DNA of 64,000 nt from Malachius bipustulatus (lineage: Eukaryota > Arthropoda > Insecta > Coleoptera > Melyridae), in contig OU342633.1 of the NCBI GenBank assembly GCA_910589415.1, positions 55,608,404-55,672,403 on the forward strand, written 5' to 3'. Below are positions 22,377 through 35,146 of the stretch, one piece after another; the stretch's first letter is position 1; every line of letters starts with the position of its first letter. Position numbers and translations under genes: made by a program. Below the pieces are notes generated by a model that was not told the origin of the DNA, made no database searches, and was given only the letters and a program-made list of their open reading frames with translations.

Positions 22377-25300
22377 GAACCGCAAAAAATCGTGTTTTTC
22401 GGCGGTTCGAATTTTTTTCTCGGAACGCAGACGTTGATCGGGGCCAAATTTTCCGGATTGTGGCGCGGCCCGCCACGACACGTCTCCTGCAGAAAAATTT
22501 CGAAAATCGCTTCTTACCCCTTGAACCGTTTCAGCGAAAAACTGCAAAAAACCGTGTTTTTCGGCGGTTCGAATTTTTTTTCTCGGAACGCAGACGTTGA
22601 TCGGGGCCAAATTTTCACTCGGCTCGGTCGGAAAACTCGTGGCTACGTTCGGTGAAAAAATCAAAAAAATCCCCCCACCCAGTTCCTCCAGCAACGCGTT
22701 TTTATGCGGCCGCGTATCATATTTTTATCGGTTTTAATTTTTTTTCTCCGAACGCAGACGTTGATCGGGGCCAAATTTTCCGGATTGTGGCGCGGCCCGC
22801 CACGACACGTCTCCTGCAGAAAAATTTCGAAAATCGCTCCTTACCCCTTGAACCGTTTCAGCGAAAAACCGCAAAAAAACGTGTTTTTCGGCGGTTCGAA
22901 TTTTTTTTCTCGGAACGCAGACGTTGATCGGGGCCAAATTTTCACTCGGCTCGGTCGGAAAACTCGTGGCTACGTTCGGTGAAAAAATCAAAAAAATCCC
23001 CCCACCCAGTTCCTCCAGCAACGCGTTTTTATGCGACCGCGTATCATATTTTTATCGGTTTTAATTTTTTTTCTCCGAACGCAGACGTTGATCGGGGCCA
23101 AATTTTCCGGATTGTGGCGCGGCCCGCCACGACACGTCTCCTGCAGAAAAATTTCGAAAATCGCTTCTTACCCCTTGAACCGTTTCAGCGAAAAACTGCA
23201 AAAAACCGTGTTTTTCGGCGGTTCGAATTTTTTTTCTCGGAACGCAGACGTTGATCGGGGCCAAATTTTCACTCGGCTCGGTCGGAAAACTCGTGGCTAC
23301 GTTCGGTGAAAAAATCAAAAAAATCCCCCCACCCAGTTCCTCCAGCAACGCGTTTTTATGCGGCCGCGTATCATATTTTTATCGGTTTTAATTTTTTTTC
23401 TCCGAACGCAGACGTTGATCGGGGCCAAATTTTCCGGATTGTGGCGCGGCCCGCCACGACACGTCTCCTGCAGAAAAATTTCGAAAATCGCTTCTTACCC
23501 CTTGAACCGTTTCAGCGAAAAACCGCAAAAAACCGTGTTTTTCGGCTGTTCGAATTTTTTTTCTCGGAACGCAGACGTTGATCGGGGCCAAATTTTCACT
23601 CGGCTCGGTCGGAAAACTCGTGGCTACGCTCGGTGAAAAAATCAAAAAAATCCCCCCACCCAGTTCCTCCAGCAACGCGTTTTTATGCGGCCGCGTATCA
23701 TATTTTTATCGGTTTTAATTTTTTTTTCTCCGAACGCAGACGTTGATCGGGGCCAAATTTTCCGGATTGTGGCGCGGCCCGCCACGACACGTCTCCTGCA
23801 GAAAAATTTAGAAAATCGCTTTTTACCCCTTGAACCGTTTCAGCGAAAAACCGCAAAAAACCGTGTTTTTCGGCGGTTTTAATTTTTTTTCTCCGAACGC
23901 AGACGTTGATCGGGGCCAAATTTTCCGGATTGTGGCGCGGCCCGCCACGACTCGTCTCCTGCAGAAAAATTTCGAAAATCGCTTCTTACCCCTTGAACCG
24001 TTTCAGCGAAAAACCGCAAAAAACCGTGTTTTTCGGCGGTTCGAATTTTTTTTCTCGGAACGCAGACGTTGATCGGGGCCAAATTTTCACTCGCCTGGGT
24101 CGGAAAACTCGTGGCTACGTTCGGTGAAAAAATCAAAAAAATCCCCCCACCCAGTTCCTCCAGCAACGCGTTTTTATGCGGCCGCGTATCATATTTTTAT
24201 CGGTTTTAATTTTTTTTCTCCGAACGCAGACGTTGATCGGGGCCAAATTTTCCGGATTGTGGCGCGGCCCGCCACGACTCGTCTCCTGCAGAAAAATTTC
24301 GAAAATCGCTTCTTACCCCTTGAACCGTTTCAGCGAAAAACCGCAAAAAACCGTGTTTTTCGGCGGTTCGAATTTTTTTTCTCGGAACGCAGACGTTGAT
24401 CGGGGCCAAATTTTCACTCGGCTCGGTCGGAAAACTCGTGGCTACGTTCGGTGAAAAAATCAAAAAAATCCCCCCACCCAGTTCCTCCAGCAACGCGTTT
24501 TTATGCGGCCGCGTATCATATTTTTATCGGTTTTAATTTTTTTTCTCCGAACGCAGACGTTGATCGGGGCCAAATTTTCCGGATTGTGGCGCGGCCCGCC
24601 ACGACACGTCTCCTGCAGAAAAATTTCGAAAATCGCTTCTTACCCCTTGAACCGTTTCAGCGAAAAACCGCAAAAAACCGTGTTTTTCGGCTGTTCGAAT
24701 TTTTTTTCTCGGAACGCAGACGTTGATCGGGGCCAAATTTTCACTCGGCTCGGTCGGAAAACTCGTGGCTACGCTCGGTGAAAAAATCAAAAAAATCCCC
24801 CCACCCAGTTCCTCCAGCAACGCGTTTTTATGCGGCCGCGTATCATATTTTTATCGGTTTTAATTTTTTTTTCTCCGAACGCAGACGTTGATCGGGGCCA
24901 AATTTTCCGGATTGTGGCGCGGCCCGCCACGACACGTCTCCTGCAGAAAAATTTAGAAAATCGCTTTTTACCCCTTGAACCGTTTCAGCGAAAAACCGCA
25001 AAAAACCGTGTTTTTCGGCGGTTTTAATTTTTTTTCTCCGAACGCAGACGTTGATCGGGGCCAAATTTTCCGGATTGTGGCGCGGCCCGCCACGACTCGT
25101 CTCCTGCAGAAAAATTTCGAAAATCGCTTCTTACCCCTTGAACCGTTTCAGCGAAAAACCGCAAAAAACCGTGTTTTTCGGCGGTTCGAATTTTTTTTCT
25201 CGGAACGCAGACGTTGATCGGGGCCAAATTTTCACTCGGCTCGGTCGGAAAACTCGTGGCTACGTTCGGTGAAAAAATCAAAAAAATCCCCCCACCCAGT

Positions 25301-28300
25301 TCCTCCAGCAACGCGTTTTTATGCGACCGCGTATCATATTTTTATCGGTTTTAATTTTTTTTCTCCGAACGCAGACGTTGATCGGGGCCAAATTTTCCGG
25401 ATTGTGGCGCGGCCCGCCACGACACGTCTCCTGCAGAAAAATTTCGAAAATCGCTTCTTACCCCTTGAACCGTTTCAGCGAAAAACTGCAAAAAACCGTG
25501 TTTTTCGGCGGTTCGAATTTTTTTTCTCGGAACGCAGACGTTGATCGGGGCCAAATTTTCACTCGGCTCGGTCGGAAAACTCGTGGCTACGTTCGGTGAA
25601 AAAATCAAAAAAATCCCCCCACCCAGTTCCTCCAGCAACGCGTTTTTATGCGGCCGCGTATCATATTTTTATCGGTTTTAATTTTTTTTCTCCGAACGCA
25701 GACGTTGATCGGGGCCAAATTTTCCGGATTGTGGCGCGGCCCGCCACGACACGTCTCCTGCAGAAAAATTTCGAAAATCGCTTCTTACCCCTTGAACCGT
25801 TTCAGCGAAAAACCGCAAAAAACCGTGTTTTTCGGCTGTTCGAATTTTTTTTCTCGGAACGCAGACGTTGATCGGGGCCAAATTTTCACTCGGCTCGGTC
25901 GGAAAACTCGTGGCTACGCTCGGTGAAAAAATCAAAAAAATCCCCCCACCCAGTTCCTCCAGCAACGCGTTTTTATGCGGCCGCGTATCATATTTTTATC
26001 GGTTTTAATTTTTTTTTCTCCGAACGCAGACGTTGATCGGGGCCAAATTTTCCGGATTGTGGCGCGGCCCGCCACGACACGTCTCCTGCAGAAAAATTTC
26101 GAAAATCGCTCCTTACCCCTTGAACCGTTTCAGCGAAAAACCGCAAAAAAACGTGTTTTTCGGCGGTTCGAATTTTTTTTCTCGGAACGCAGACGTTGAT
26201 CGGGGCCAAATTTTCACTCGGCTCGGTCGGAAAACTCGTGGCTACGTTCGGTGAAAAAATCAAAAAAATCCCCCCACCCAGTTCCTCCAGCAACGCGTTT
26301 TTATGCGACCGCGTATCATATTTTTATCGGTTTTAATTTTTTTTCTCCGAACGCAGACGTTGATCGGGGCCAAATTTTCCGGATTGTGGCGCGGCCCGCC
26401 ACGACACGTCTCCTGCAGAAAAATTTCGAAAATCGCTTCTTACCCCTTGAACCGTTTCAGCGAAAAACTGCAAAAAACCGTGTTTTTCGGCGGTTCGAAT
26501 TTTTTTTCTCGGAACGCAGACGTTGATCGGGGCCAAATTTTCACTCGGCTCGGTCGGAAAACTCGTGGCTACGTTCGGTGAAAAAATCAAAAAAATCCCC
26601 CCACCCAGTTCCTCCAGCAACGCGTTTTTATGCGGCCGCGTATCATATTTTTATCGGTTTTAATTTTTTTTCTCCGAACGCAGACGTTGATCGGGGCCAA
26701 ATTTTCCGGATTGTGGCGCGGCCCGCCTCGACACGTCTCCTGCAGAAAAATTTCGAAAATCGCTTCTTACCCCTTGAACCGTTTCAGCGAAAAACCGCAA
26801 AAAACCGTGTTTTTCGGCTGTTCGAATTTTTTTTCTCGGAACGCAGACGTTGATCGGGGCCAAATTTTCACTCGGCTCGGTCGGAAAACTCGTGGCTACG
26901 CTCGGTGAAAAAATCAAAAAAATCCCCCCACCCAGTTCCTCCAGCAACGCGTTTTTATGCGGCCGCGTATCATATTTTTATCGGTTTTAATTTTTTTTTC
27001 TCCGAACGCAGACGTTGATCGGGGCCAAATTTTCCGGATTGTGGCGCGGCCCGCCACGACACGTCTCCTGCAGAAAAATTTAGAAAATCGCTTTTTACCC
27101 CTTGAACCGTTTCAGCGAAAAAACCGCAAAAAACCGTGTTTTTCGGCGGTTTTAATTTTTTTTCTCCGAACGCAGACGTTGATCGGGGCCAAATTTTCCG
27201 GATTGTGGCGCGGCCCGCCACGACTCGTCTCCTGCAGAAAAATTTCGAAAATCGCTTCTTACCCCTTGAACCGTTTCAGCGAAAAACCGCAAAAAAACCG
27301 TGTTTTTCGGCGGTTCGAATTTTTTTTCTCGGAACGCAGACGTTGATCGGGGCCAAATTTTCACTCGCCTGGGTCGGAAAACTCGTGGCTACGTTCGGTG
27401 AAAAAATCAAAAAAATCCCCCCACCCAGTTCCTCCAGCAACGCGTTTTTATGCGGCCGCGTATCATATTTTTATCGGTTTTAATTTTTTTTCTCCGAACG
27501 CAGACGTTGATCGGGGCCAAATTTTCCGGATTGTGGCGCGGCCCGCCACGACTCGTCTCCTGCAGAAAAATTTCGAAAATCGCTTCTTACCCCTTGAACC
27601 GTTTCAGCGAAAAACCGCAAAAAACCGTGTTTTTCGGCGGTTCGAATTTTTTTTCTCGGAACGCAGACGTTGATCGGGGCCAAATTTTCACTCGGCTCGG
27701 TCGGAAAACTCGTGGCTACGTTCGGTGAAAAAATCAAAAAAATCCCCCCACCCAGTTCCTCCAGCAACGCGTTTTTATGCGGCCGCGTATCATATTTTTA
27801 TCGGTTTTAATTTTTTTTCTCCGAACGCAGACGTTGATCGGGGCCAAATTTTCCGGATTGTGGCGCGGCCCGTCACGACTCGTCTCCTGCAGAAAAATTT
27901 CGAAAATCGCTTCTTACCCCTTGAACCGTTTCAGCGAAAAACCGCAAAAAACCGTGTTTTTCGGCGGTTTTAATTTTTTTTCTCCGAACGCAGACGTTGA
28001 TCGGGGCCAAATTTTCCGGATTGTGGCGCGGCCCGCCACGACTCGTCTCCTGCAGAAAAATTTCGAAAATCGCTTCTTACCCCTTGAACCGTTTCAGCGA
28101 AAAACCGCAAAAAACCGTGTTTTTCGGCGGTTCGAATTTTTTTTCTCGGAACGCAGACGTTGATCGGGGCCAAATTTTCACTCGGCTCGGTCGGAAAACT
28201 CGTGGCTACGTTCGGTGAAAAAATCAAAAAAATCCCCCCACCCAGTTCCTCCAGCAACGCGTTTTTATGCGGCCGCGTATCATATTTTTATCGGTTTTAA

Positions 28301-30556
28301 TTTTTTTTCTCCGAACGCAGACGTTGATCGGGGCCAAATTTTCCGGATTGTGGCGCGGCCCGCCACGACACGTCTCCTGCAGAAAAATTTCGAAAATCGC
28401 TTCTTACCCCTTGAACCGTTTCAGCGAAAAACCGCAAAAAAAACGTGTTTTTCGGCGGTTCAAATTTTTTTTCTCGGAACGGGGCCAAATTTTCACTCGG
28501 CTCGGTCGGAAAACTCGTGGCTACGTTCGGTGAAAAAATCAAAAAAATCCCCCCACCCAGTTCCTCCAGCAACGCGTTTTTATGCGGCCGCGTATCATAT
28601 TTTTATCGGTTTTAATTTTTTTTCTCCGAACGCAGACGTTGATCGGGGCCAAATTTTCCGGATTGTGGCGCGGCCCGCCACGACTCGTCTCCTGCAGAAA
28701 AATTTCGAAAATCGCTTCTTACCCCTTGAACCGTTTCAGCGAAAAACCGCAAAAAAACGTGTTTTTCGGCGGTTCGAATTTTTTTTCTCGGAACGCAGAC
28801 GTTGATCGGGGCCAAATTTTCACTCGGCTCGGTCGGAGAACTCGTGGCTACGTTCGGTGAAAAAATCAAAAAAATCCCCCCACCCAGTTCCTCCAGCAAC
28901 GCGTTTTTATGCGGCCGCGTATCATATTTTTATCGGTTTTAATTTTTTTTCTCCGAACGCAGACGTTGATCGGGGCCAAATTTTCCGGATTGTGGCGCGG
29001 CCCGCCACGACACGTCTCCTGCAGAAAAATTTCGAAAATCGCTTCTTACCCCTTGAACCGTTTCAGCGAAAAACCGCAAAAAACCGTGTTTTTCGGCGGT
29101 TCGAATTTTTTTTCTCGGAACGCAGACGTTGATCGGGGCCAAATTTTCACTCGGCTCGGTCGGAAAACTCGTGGCTACGTTCGGTGAAAAAATCAAAAAA
29201 ATCCCCCCACCCAGTTCCTCCAGCAACGCGTTTTTATGCGACCGCGTATCATATTTTTATCGGTTTTAATTTTTTTTCTCCGAACGCAGACGTTGATCGG
29301 GGCCAAATTTTCCGGATTGTGGCGCGGCCCGCCACGACACGTCTCCTGCAGAAAAATTTCGAAAATCGCTTCTTACCCCTTGAACCGTTTCAGCGAAAAA
29401 CTGCAAAAAACCGTGTTTTTCGGCGGTTCGAATTTTTTTTCTCGGAACGCAGACGTTGATCGGGGCCAAATTTTCACTCGGCTCGGTCGGAAAACTCGTG
29501 GCTACGTTCGGTGAAAAAATCAAAAAAATCCCCCCACCCAGTTCCTCCAGCAACGCGTTTTTATGCGGCCGCGTATCATATTTTTATCGGTTTTAATTTT
29601 TTTTCTCCGAACGCAGACGTTGATCGGGGCCAAATTTTCTGGATTGTGGCGCGGCCCGCCACGACACGTCTCCTGCAGAAAAATTTCGAAAATCGCTTCT
29701 TACCCCTTGAACCGTTTCAGCGAAAAAACCGCAAAAAAACGTGTTTTTCGGCGGTTCGAATTTTTTTTCTCGGAACGCAGACGTTGATCGAGGCCAAATT
29801 TTCGTTCGGCTCGGTCGGAGAACTCGTGGCTACGTTCGGTGAAAAAATCAAAAAAATCCCCCCACCCAGTTCCTCCAGCAACGCGTTTTTATGCGGCCGC
29901 GTATCATATTTTTATCGGTTTTAATTTTTTTTCTCCGAACGCAGACGTTGATCGGGGCCAAATTTTCCGGATTGTGGCGCGGCCCGCCACGACACGTCTC
30001 CTGCAGAAAAATTTCGAAAATCGCTTCTTACCCCTTGAACCGTTTCAGCGAAAAACCGCAAAAAAACGTGTTTTTCGGCGGTTCGAATTTTTTTTCTCGG
30101 AACGCAGACGTTGATCGGGGCCAAATTTTCCCTCGGCTCGGTCGGAAAACTCGGGGCTACGTTCGGTGAAAAAATCAAAAAAATCCCCCCACCCAGTTCC
30201 TCCAGCAACGCGTTTTTATGCGGCCGCGTATCATATTTTTATCGGTTTTAATTTTTTTTCTCCGAACGCAGACGTTGATCGGGGCCAAATTTTCCGGATT
30301 GTGGCGCGGCCCGCCACGACACGTCTCCTGCAGAAAAATTTCGAAAATCGCTTCTTACCCCTTGAACCGTTTCAGCGAAAAACCGCAAAAAAACGTGTTT
30401 TTCGGCGGTTCGAATTTTTTTTCTCGGAACGCAGACGTTGATCGGGGCCAAATTTTCACTCGGCTCGGTCGGAGAACTCGTGGCTACGTTCGGTGAAAAA
30501 ATCAAAAAAATCCCCCCACCCAGTTCCTCCAGCAACGCGTTTTTATGCGGCCGCGT
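22377..30556 (-). repeat. 327-bp tandem array, right arm (~25 units)
   Basis: Inverse orientation of the left array. Unit variants occur in the same order as in the left arm from both ends (for example the 13-bp-deleted unit near 28,297-28,572 next to a 490-bp unit). A middle block of about 10 units (roughly 23,880-27,150) has no counterpart in the left arm. In that block a variant with gCtcggtg and cggcTgttcg recurs at 23,388, 24,533, 25,678 and 26,660, the first three spaced 1,145 bp, so a higher-order repeat has formed. Confidence 0.9.
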
Positions 30557-30806
30557 CTGATATTTTTCGCGTTAATTTTCAAACACATTAATTTGCGTTT
30601 TGGATTCATTTTACAAATTGTTAAGACTTCGATAACATTGAAATTGGTTTAAGTTAGCAAGATAACAGTAGTGATAAGATAAATTTGCTTGGGAACGTTT
30701 GGAAATAATCGAATAGACGTGTAAGATAGTTCAGCGCGTAAGCCCGAACGTGTATGGGGACATTAGAGAATTCGTTGCTGGAATTCGTTGCTCACTTCAC
30801 CGCGGT
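30557..30806 (-). repeat. Terminal leader of right arm (250 bp)
   Basis: Inverse of 6,913-7,162, ending in CTTCACCGCGGT. Confidence 0.85.
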
Positions 30807-30815
30807 CTTTTCCCA
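30807..30815 (+). repeat. Target-site duplication, right copy (CTTTTCCCA)
   Basis: Same 9 bases as 3,497-3,505, directly abutting the right terminus. Confidence 0.8.
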
Positions 30816-31887
30816 CATATCATTATATACTAACAGGCTGTTTTATTTCTTTACTACAACACTAAATATTCAACGACGTAATAACGTAAGTACCAAAAGA
30901 AAATAAATCTTTCTATAATATTTTGCAGAAAATTCAAAGCTTCCAAATATGTAGAAGGTTACCCCTAGCGCCATCTTTGTGATGAGCGCAAAACGAAAAC
31001 CTTATGAACCGGCCTCTGAAATCGTTGATGTTCTCCATTCCTTCTACCTATTCATGACTTTTCTATGAATAGAAACCCAAGCTCTTTTCAAATTCTGTTG
31101 CATTATTACCTACATTTTTTGATTTACCTACATAAATGTAAGTTGATCTAAGTTCAACGATTTATACTTTTTACTTAAAAGACAACCTCTTTTGGCTCTC
31201 CAAACTGCCATCAAAAACTCCAGAATTGTCAATAATATAATTATTGTAAATTATTGTAAATAATAATATTGTAAGTGTAAAGGCTGAAATTTATTCGAAA
31301 TCTAGAAAAAGTGTTCGGGAAATATTCTAAAAATCTAAACCCTTTCACCAGCATCGGAGCGACAATTAATTCTTTCGGTGGCAAGGAAAAAGAATGCAGA
31401 AGGCTTTATGTCACACTGCCTGTCAATTTCTGCTTCCAAATGGAAGAAGCAAGAGATATAATCAATCAAAAAAGGCCCCGAAAAAAGGAAAATATTGATT
31501 AATACGACGCATTTCAATGATAATGGCTCAGATATAAAAATTTCTCAGTGACAGAGTCACCTGGAATCAGTAAAAGGACCTAAAGAGCGCCGATAGGCAG
31601 AAAAAAATCATCAAGAAGCAGCCCTTTCTTCTTAAATAAATTAGAATGTTTTTCAAAAGAATTTTGTTAAATTTTGCAAAATTATAGTCCTTCATTCAAA
31701 AGACTCTTGTGGGAAAATAAAAATAAAAACTTCAATAAGGCAATTTTCTCAACCTCAAATCAGTGAGATCCTCCAGGTAGTTTCTTCGGATTTTTTTTGC
31801 AGTAACGATCGAAACTTGAGCGAAAACCGTTCGTCGATACGAGGCCAAGTTCAAAAGATACGAGAATTTTTTGAGGATTTTGGCCTA
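30816..31887. other. AT-rich intergenic DNA
   Basis: Right flank of the giant element; no gene recognised. About 31,740-31,870 shares gaggccaag-type sequence with about 32,800-32,890, so the MITE that follows may have landed in a local repeat. Confidence 0.45.
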
Positions 31888-31889
31888 TA

Positions 31890-32537
31890 CAGGGTGTCCC
31901 GTATCGTTATGTTCAAAATTCTTGAGCATATAGTAGGCTTAATTGTGAGCCCAAAAAACCCAAAAGTGACAGGTCTATCTTTATTCGTTACGAAGTTACA
32001 GGCCTAAGAAAATTATGACTAGTAAATAACAAGATTCAACTTTGTAAGCCACAAAAATTGCCACACATGAGTAAACGTCACCGAAATAAACATTAGTAGA
32101 GAGTAGAGGTTCCCCTGCTCATACGAACTGGCATTAGGATTCAAATAGATGCGGCACCAGCATATTTCGGAATTGGTGTTTGTAACTAAATACATCAGAG
32201 AGAAATTATTATTAGATCATATTCAGCAAGCTGGTCAAGAGATATGTACGCGAAAAAAGACGAGAAAACTGCTACTTTTGCAATAGGCCTCCGAGCACAA
32301 GCTTGTATTCAGCAAGGAATAGGACATTTTTAACACGTGATAAACTAAAGATTTGATCAATAAAATAAGTTTTATGTGGTTTTCAAAGTTAAATCTGGTA
32401 TTTACAAGACATTATTTTCTGAGGCCTGTAACTTCGTAACGAATGCAGATAGACCTGCCACTTTTAGGTTTTTTAGGCTTAGAATAAAGCCTACTATATG
32501 CTCACAAAATTTGAACATAACGATACGGGACACCCTG
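31890..32537. mobile_element. MITE with CAGGGTGTCCCGTATCG termini (648 bp)
   Basis: Inverted ends over about 150 bp (left from 31,890, right to 32,537), TA on both sides (31,888-31,889 and 32,538-32,539). No ORF. Same CAGGGTG/TA family signature as the MITEs at 2,118, 35,147, 53,472 and 57,038. Confidence 0.8.
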
Positions 32538-32539
32538 TA

Positions 32540-33050
32540 TAAGTAAGTAATACGCGGTTTTAAGTATTTTCCAAACCTCATGACTTAAACTCAGCGTTGT
32601 TCGATAGAACCGCCCTTTATCTACAAAAGCGTTTCTAGTTGGGGGTGGTTACGTCCACGGGTTGGCACTGGTCAAAAAATCTCCCATAGAATCCAATCAG
32701 CAGTTTTCCGGCATCGGAAAATCGATTTTAAGGATTTTTTGAAAATATTTCCCTTAAAATTCATGACGGTTTCAATTTTTTTTTTTTCAATTTTGATCGG
32801 AGAGGTCGTTTTCTGCTAATTCGGATGCACCGAGTTCATTAGTGCAAACCGTTAATCGATCCGAGGCCAAGATCTCAAAGATTTTTTAAAAACTCTCTTA
32901 AAAGTTTTTCAGATATATGTATAACAAACAAGACGCATGCTCTAATGTTATAATATAAATAAAGGATCAAGAAGATAAGTTGATAAATTATTAAGTACTT
33001 TATTGCCATCAAAGTAAAGATAAAATGTAATGTTTACCAATTAAACGTTC
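32540..33050. other. Intergenic, nothing recognised
   Basis: AT-rich with homopolymer runs; no convincing ORF or RNA. Confidence 0.4.
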
Positions 33051-33053
33051 AAG

Positions 33054-33578
33054 TTGCAAGACTTTCGTCAGAATCCAAGTGAAGAGGAAGATCAAGCGAT
33101 AACGTCTCACTCTCTCCTTACGGCCCTTCCCGCATCCCTACGAAATAGCCTGTTAATCAAAGTAATCAAGTCCAGTATCGATCGGTTCAGGATGGCATCA
33201 GGAGGGTCAGGCTGCATTGTCATCTGGCGTCCACACCGGCGGTCCGACACCTGAGTACATCTCCCGTCGGCGTAATAGCCAGTAAACCCGAATGGAATGG
33301 GGCCCGCGTGGACGCATCTGGCGAGGTGGCGGCTCGATGGGGTGGAATTAAACACCGCCCTTTGTCTGGATGCACACGGCATTGTGCGCTACCTCAAGTC
33401 ACCCTCTCTCCATGCCATCTGCCAGTCAGTGCACCTTGTTCGAGGTCCCCCGATCCAATTTGGAGGTGATAGCAATCTGGTCGGGGTGCCCAATCGATAC
33501 AAGAGAGTGTGTGTGGATTTCTTATTCCCTGAATGCAATCAAGGGGATGGATGGAATATGATTAGGTTACCTACCTGA
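33054..33578. other. GC-richer island, possible exon or lost gene fragment
   Basis: This 500-bp block is clearly richer in GC than its surroundings and has open frames on both strands (33,107-33,382 minus; 33,297-33,578 plus; 91 and 93 codons). I recognise no domain and cannot choose a strand. A gtacctacctg near 33,570 could be a splice donor, but no acceptor stands out. It may be an exon, a promoter region or an old transposon piece. Confidence 0.25.
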
Positions 33579-33829
33579 TGCGGTTTCGGGTCTGCGTTTT
33601 AGCTTTCTTTTGTGAGAAGTCGCTCTGCCGGAGAAAGTTATTCGATTCGAGTTCGAGTTGTATTATATGTGAAGTTATTGTGCTGATACGAAATTTTACT
33701 TTCTCCAAATTAATTGAGATTTATTTGACACCTACACAATACTAGCACGTTTCAATTCAATTCTGAATTAAATAAGACTTCTTGTCTACTCATTATAAAT
33801 AAAAACCAATAAAAATATTTGTTTAGCCA

Positions 33830-34050
33830 TACTCCAGGTAGATGACGTCAATATGACGTTGAATGATGTCATTTAATGACGTGAAAAAGACGTCGTAATG
33901 ACGAAGAAGTCTCACAGATCAAAGACGTAATTACCCGTAAAAATCTCGTCACGACTTAAGAACGTCCAAATTAAAGACGTAATATTGACCTAAAAAAATA
34001 CATATTTTGAGACCAAAAAAGCACTTAGAAAGCCCATCAAAATGACGATC
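33830..34050. repeat. TGACGT-rich fragment related to the 194-1,454 element
   Basis: Starts ccaggtagatgacgtcaa and holds repeated TGACGT/ACGTC motifs like those at 200-320 and 990-1,430. Only one end is seen, so it is a fragment. Confidence 0.5.
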
Positions 34051-35144
34051 ATTATTACCCGAACACTTGCAAGGTTTTCGAAAAGAACACCATAATATTT
34101 CGAATATACAAAATACACAAATTTATAAAGAATTACAAAATAATTCACTTTCAAAATAGGATAAAAAAATTGCAATTCTAATTAGAGATACACATACCTA
34201 CTTCCTACATCCAAATATGACGACCTTTTGACATGATTGAGGATTGAGCCCGAAATTTTTATACAAAATTTCACGTCTATATGGTGTTAAAAAAAAGGTA
34301 TTGACAGGATGTGCTTGACATCAGCAACCAATCGTCACCAAAATGGGTTATTGGGTTATGGGAAGTGTTACTTGTTGAGCATGGGTCTCAAAAATATTTT
34401 CTTTTATCGATTTGACTTTAGTTATTTTACAGAAGTTCATGAAAAAATGGAAATCACTTATTTCTCCTTCTTATGCTCGTAAAACTCTTATGATTCGATT
34501 TATTCTGGAATTTTTTTTTTGTGATTTACTAGAAGTTACAAAACTATACCACATCACTCTGTATAAGTACAGAACTTAATATAGAGAATGAGACGAGAGC
34601 ATCCCTCGGTGGTGTTATGTGAGAAGGGGAGGGGGGGGGGGAAGAGAGGTTTAAGATTTCAATTTGCTTAATATTACGTCATGTGTAGTATAAGTATAAT
34701 ACTTCAGTTTAGCAAGCTGTCATCGGCATGCATTTTCCAGTCGCTACCTTTCAGTTCTAAATAAGACTCGGAGAGCAAACAGTATTGCAAGCTTGTAAAA
34801 AACATGTCATTCTATAATGCTTTTTTTCTTGCAAACTTGAGCAAAGTGATTAATGCCAACTAACTGGTTATGTCAAAAACAAACCTCAAGTCTTAAAAGA
34901 TTTCTCTCGTCGGAATACTAATGATGACAAAGAACTCAGGACAATCAAAATGTAATAAGATTTTCATGCTGATAGAGTTTACCTTCTGCACTTTTTACTG
35001 CTTTCATTTCCATATCCGCCATTAGAAGAAGTTTTTCTTGTGCAATTAAAAATATATCTCAACTAATTTTCAGTCGTTTTTTAAATTAAATCACACTTTG
35101 TACTTACTTATTTACCTATCATAAATGGTATGTTTGTATGCATG
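34051..35144. other. AT-rich intergenic DNA with a poly-G tract
   Basis: No gene recognised; an impure poly-G run lies at about 34,624-34,641. Confidence 0.45.
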
Positions 35145-35146
35145 TA

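Larger units (their letters stand above)
3506..30806. mobile_element. Giant foldback transposable element (~27.3 kb as assembled)
   Basis: Seen: perfect inverse termini ACCGCGGTGAAG at 3,506 and 30,806, identical 9-bp flanks, and inverted arms made of a 250-bp leader, a 327-bp tandem array and about 2.6 kb of inner arm around a 4.4-kb loop. From 12,335 to about 14,987 the arms are collinear with 19,785-22,437 (paired coordinates always sum to 34,772), so there are no indels; I noticed only two substitutions. Known: 9-bp duplications with long inverted repeats containing tandem repeats are typical of Drosophila Foldback and MULE-type foldback elements. Inferred: a non-autonomous member, since no transposase frame is present. 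The 200-N gap and the repeated leader at 6,913 mean the left arm is probably over-represented; the real length may be nearer 24 kb. Confidence 0.75.

Noticed and set aside
3777..30535. Dozens of 65-200-codon ORFs on both strands as a gene family
   Set aside because: They are the same few frames of a 327-bp tandem repeat read repeatedly, overlap on opposite strands, and match no domain; kept only as a finding to test.
3506..30806. CRISPR-like or bacterial repeat system
   Set aside because: The repeats are 327 bp, directly abutting, without unique spacers; the context is eukaryotic.
3506..30806. Purely artefactual palindrome
   Set aside because: Cannot be excluded for the gap region, but the matching 9-bp flanks, the distinct loop and the nine-unit length difference between arms argue for a real element.
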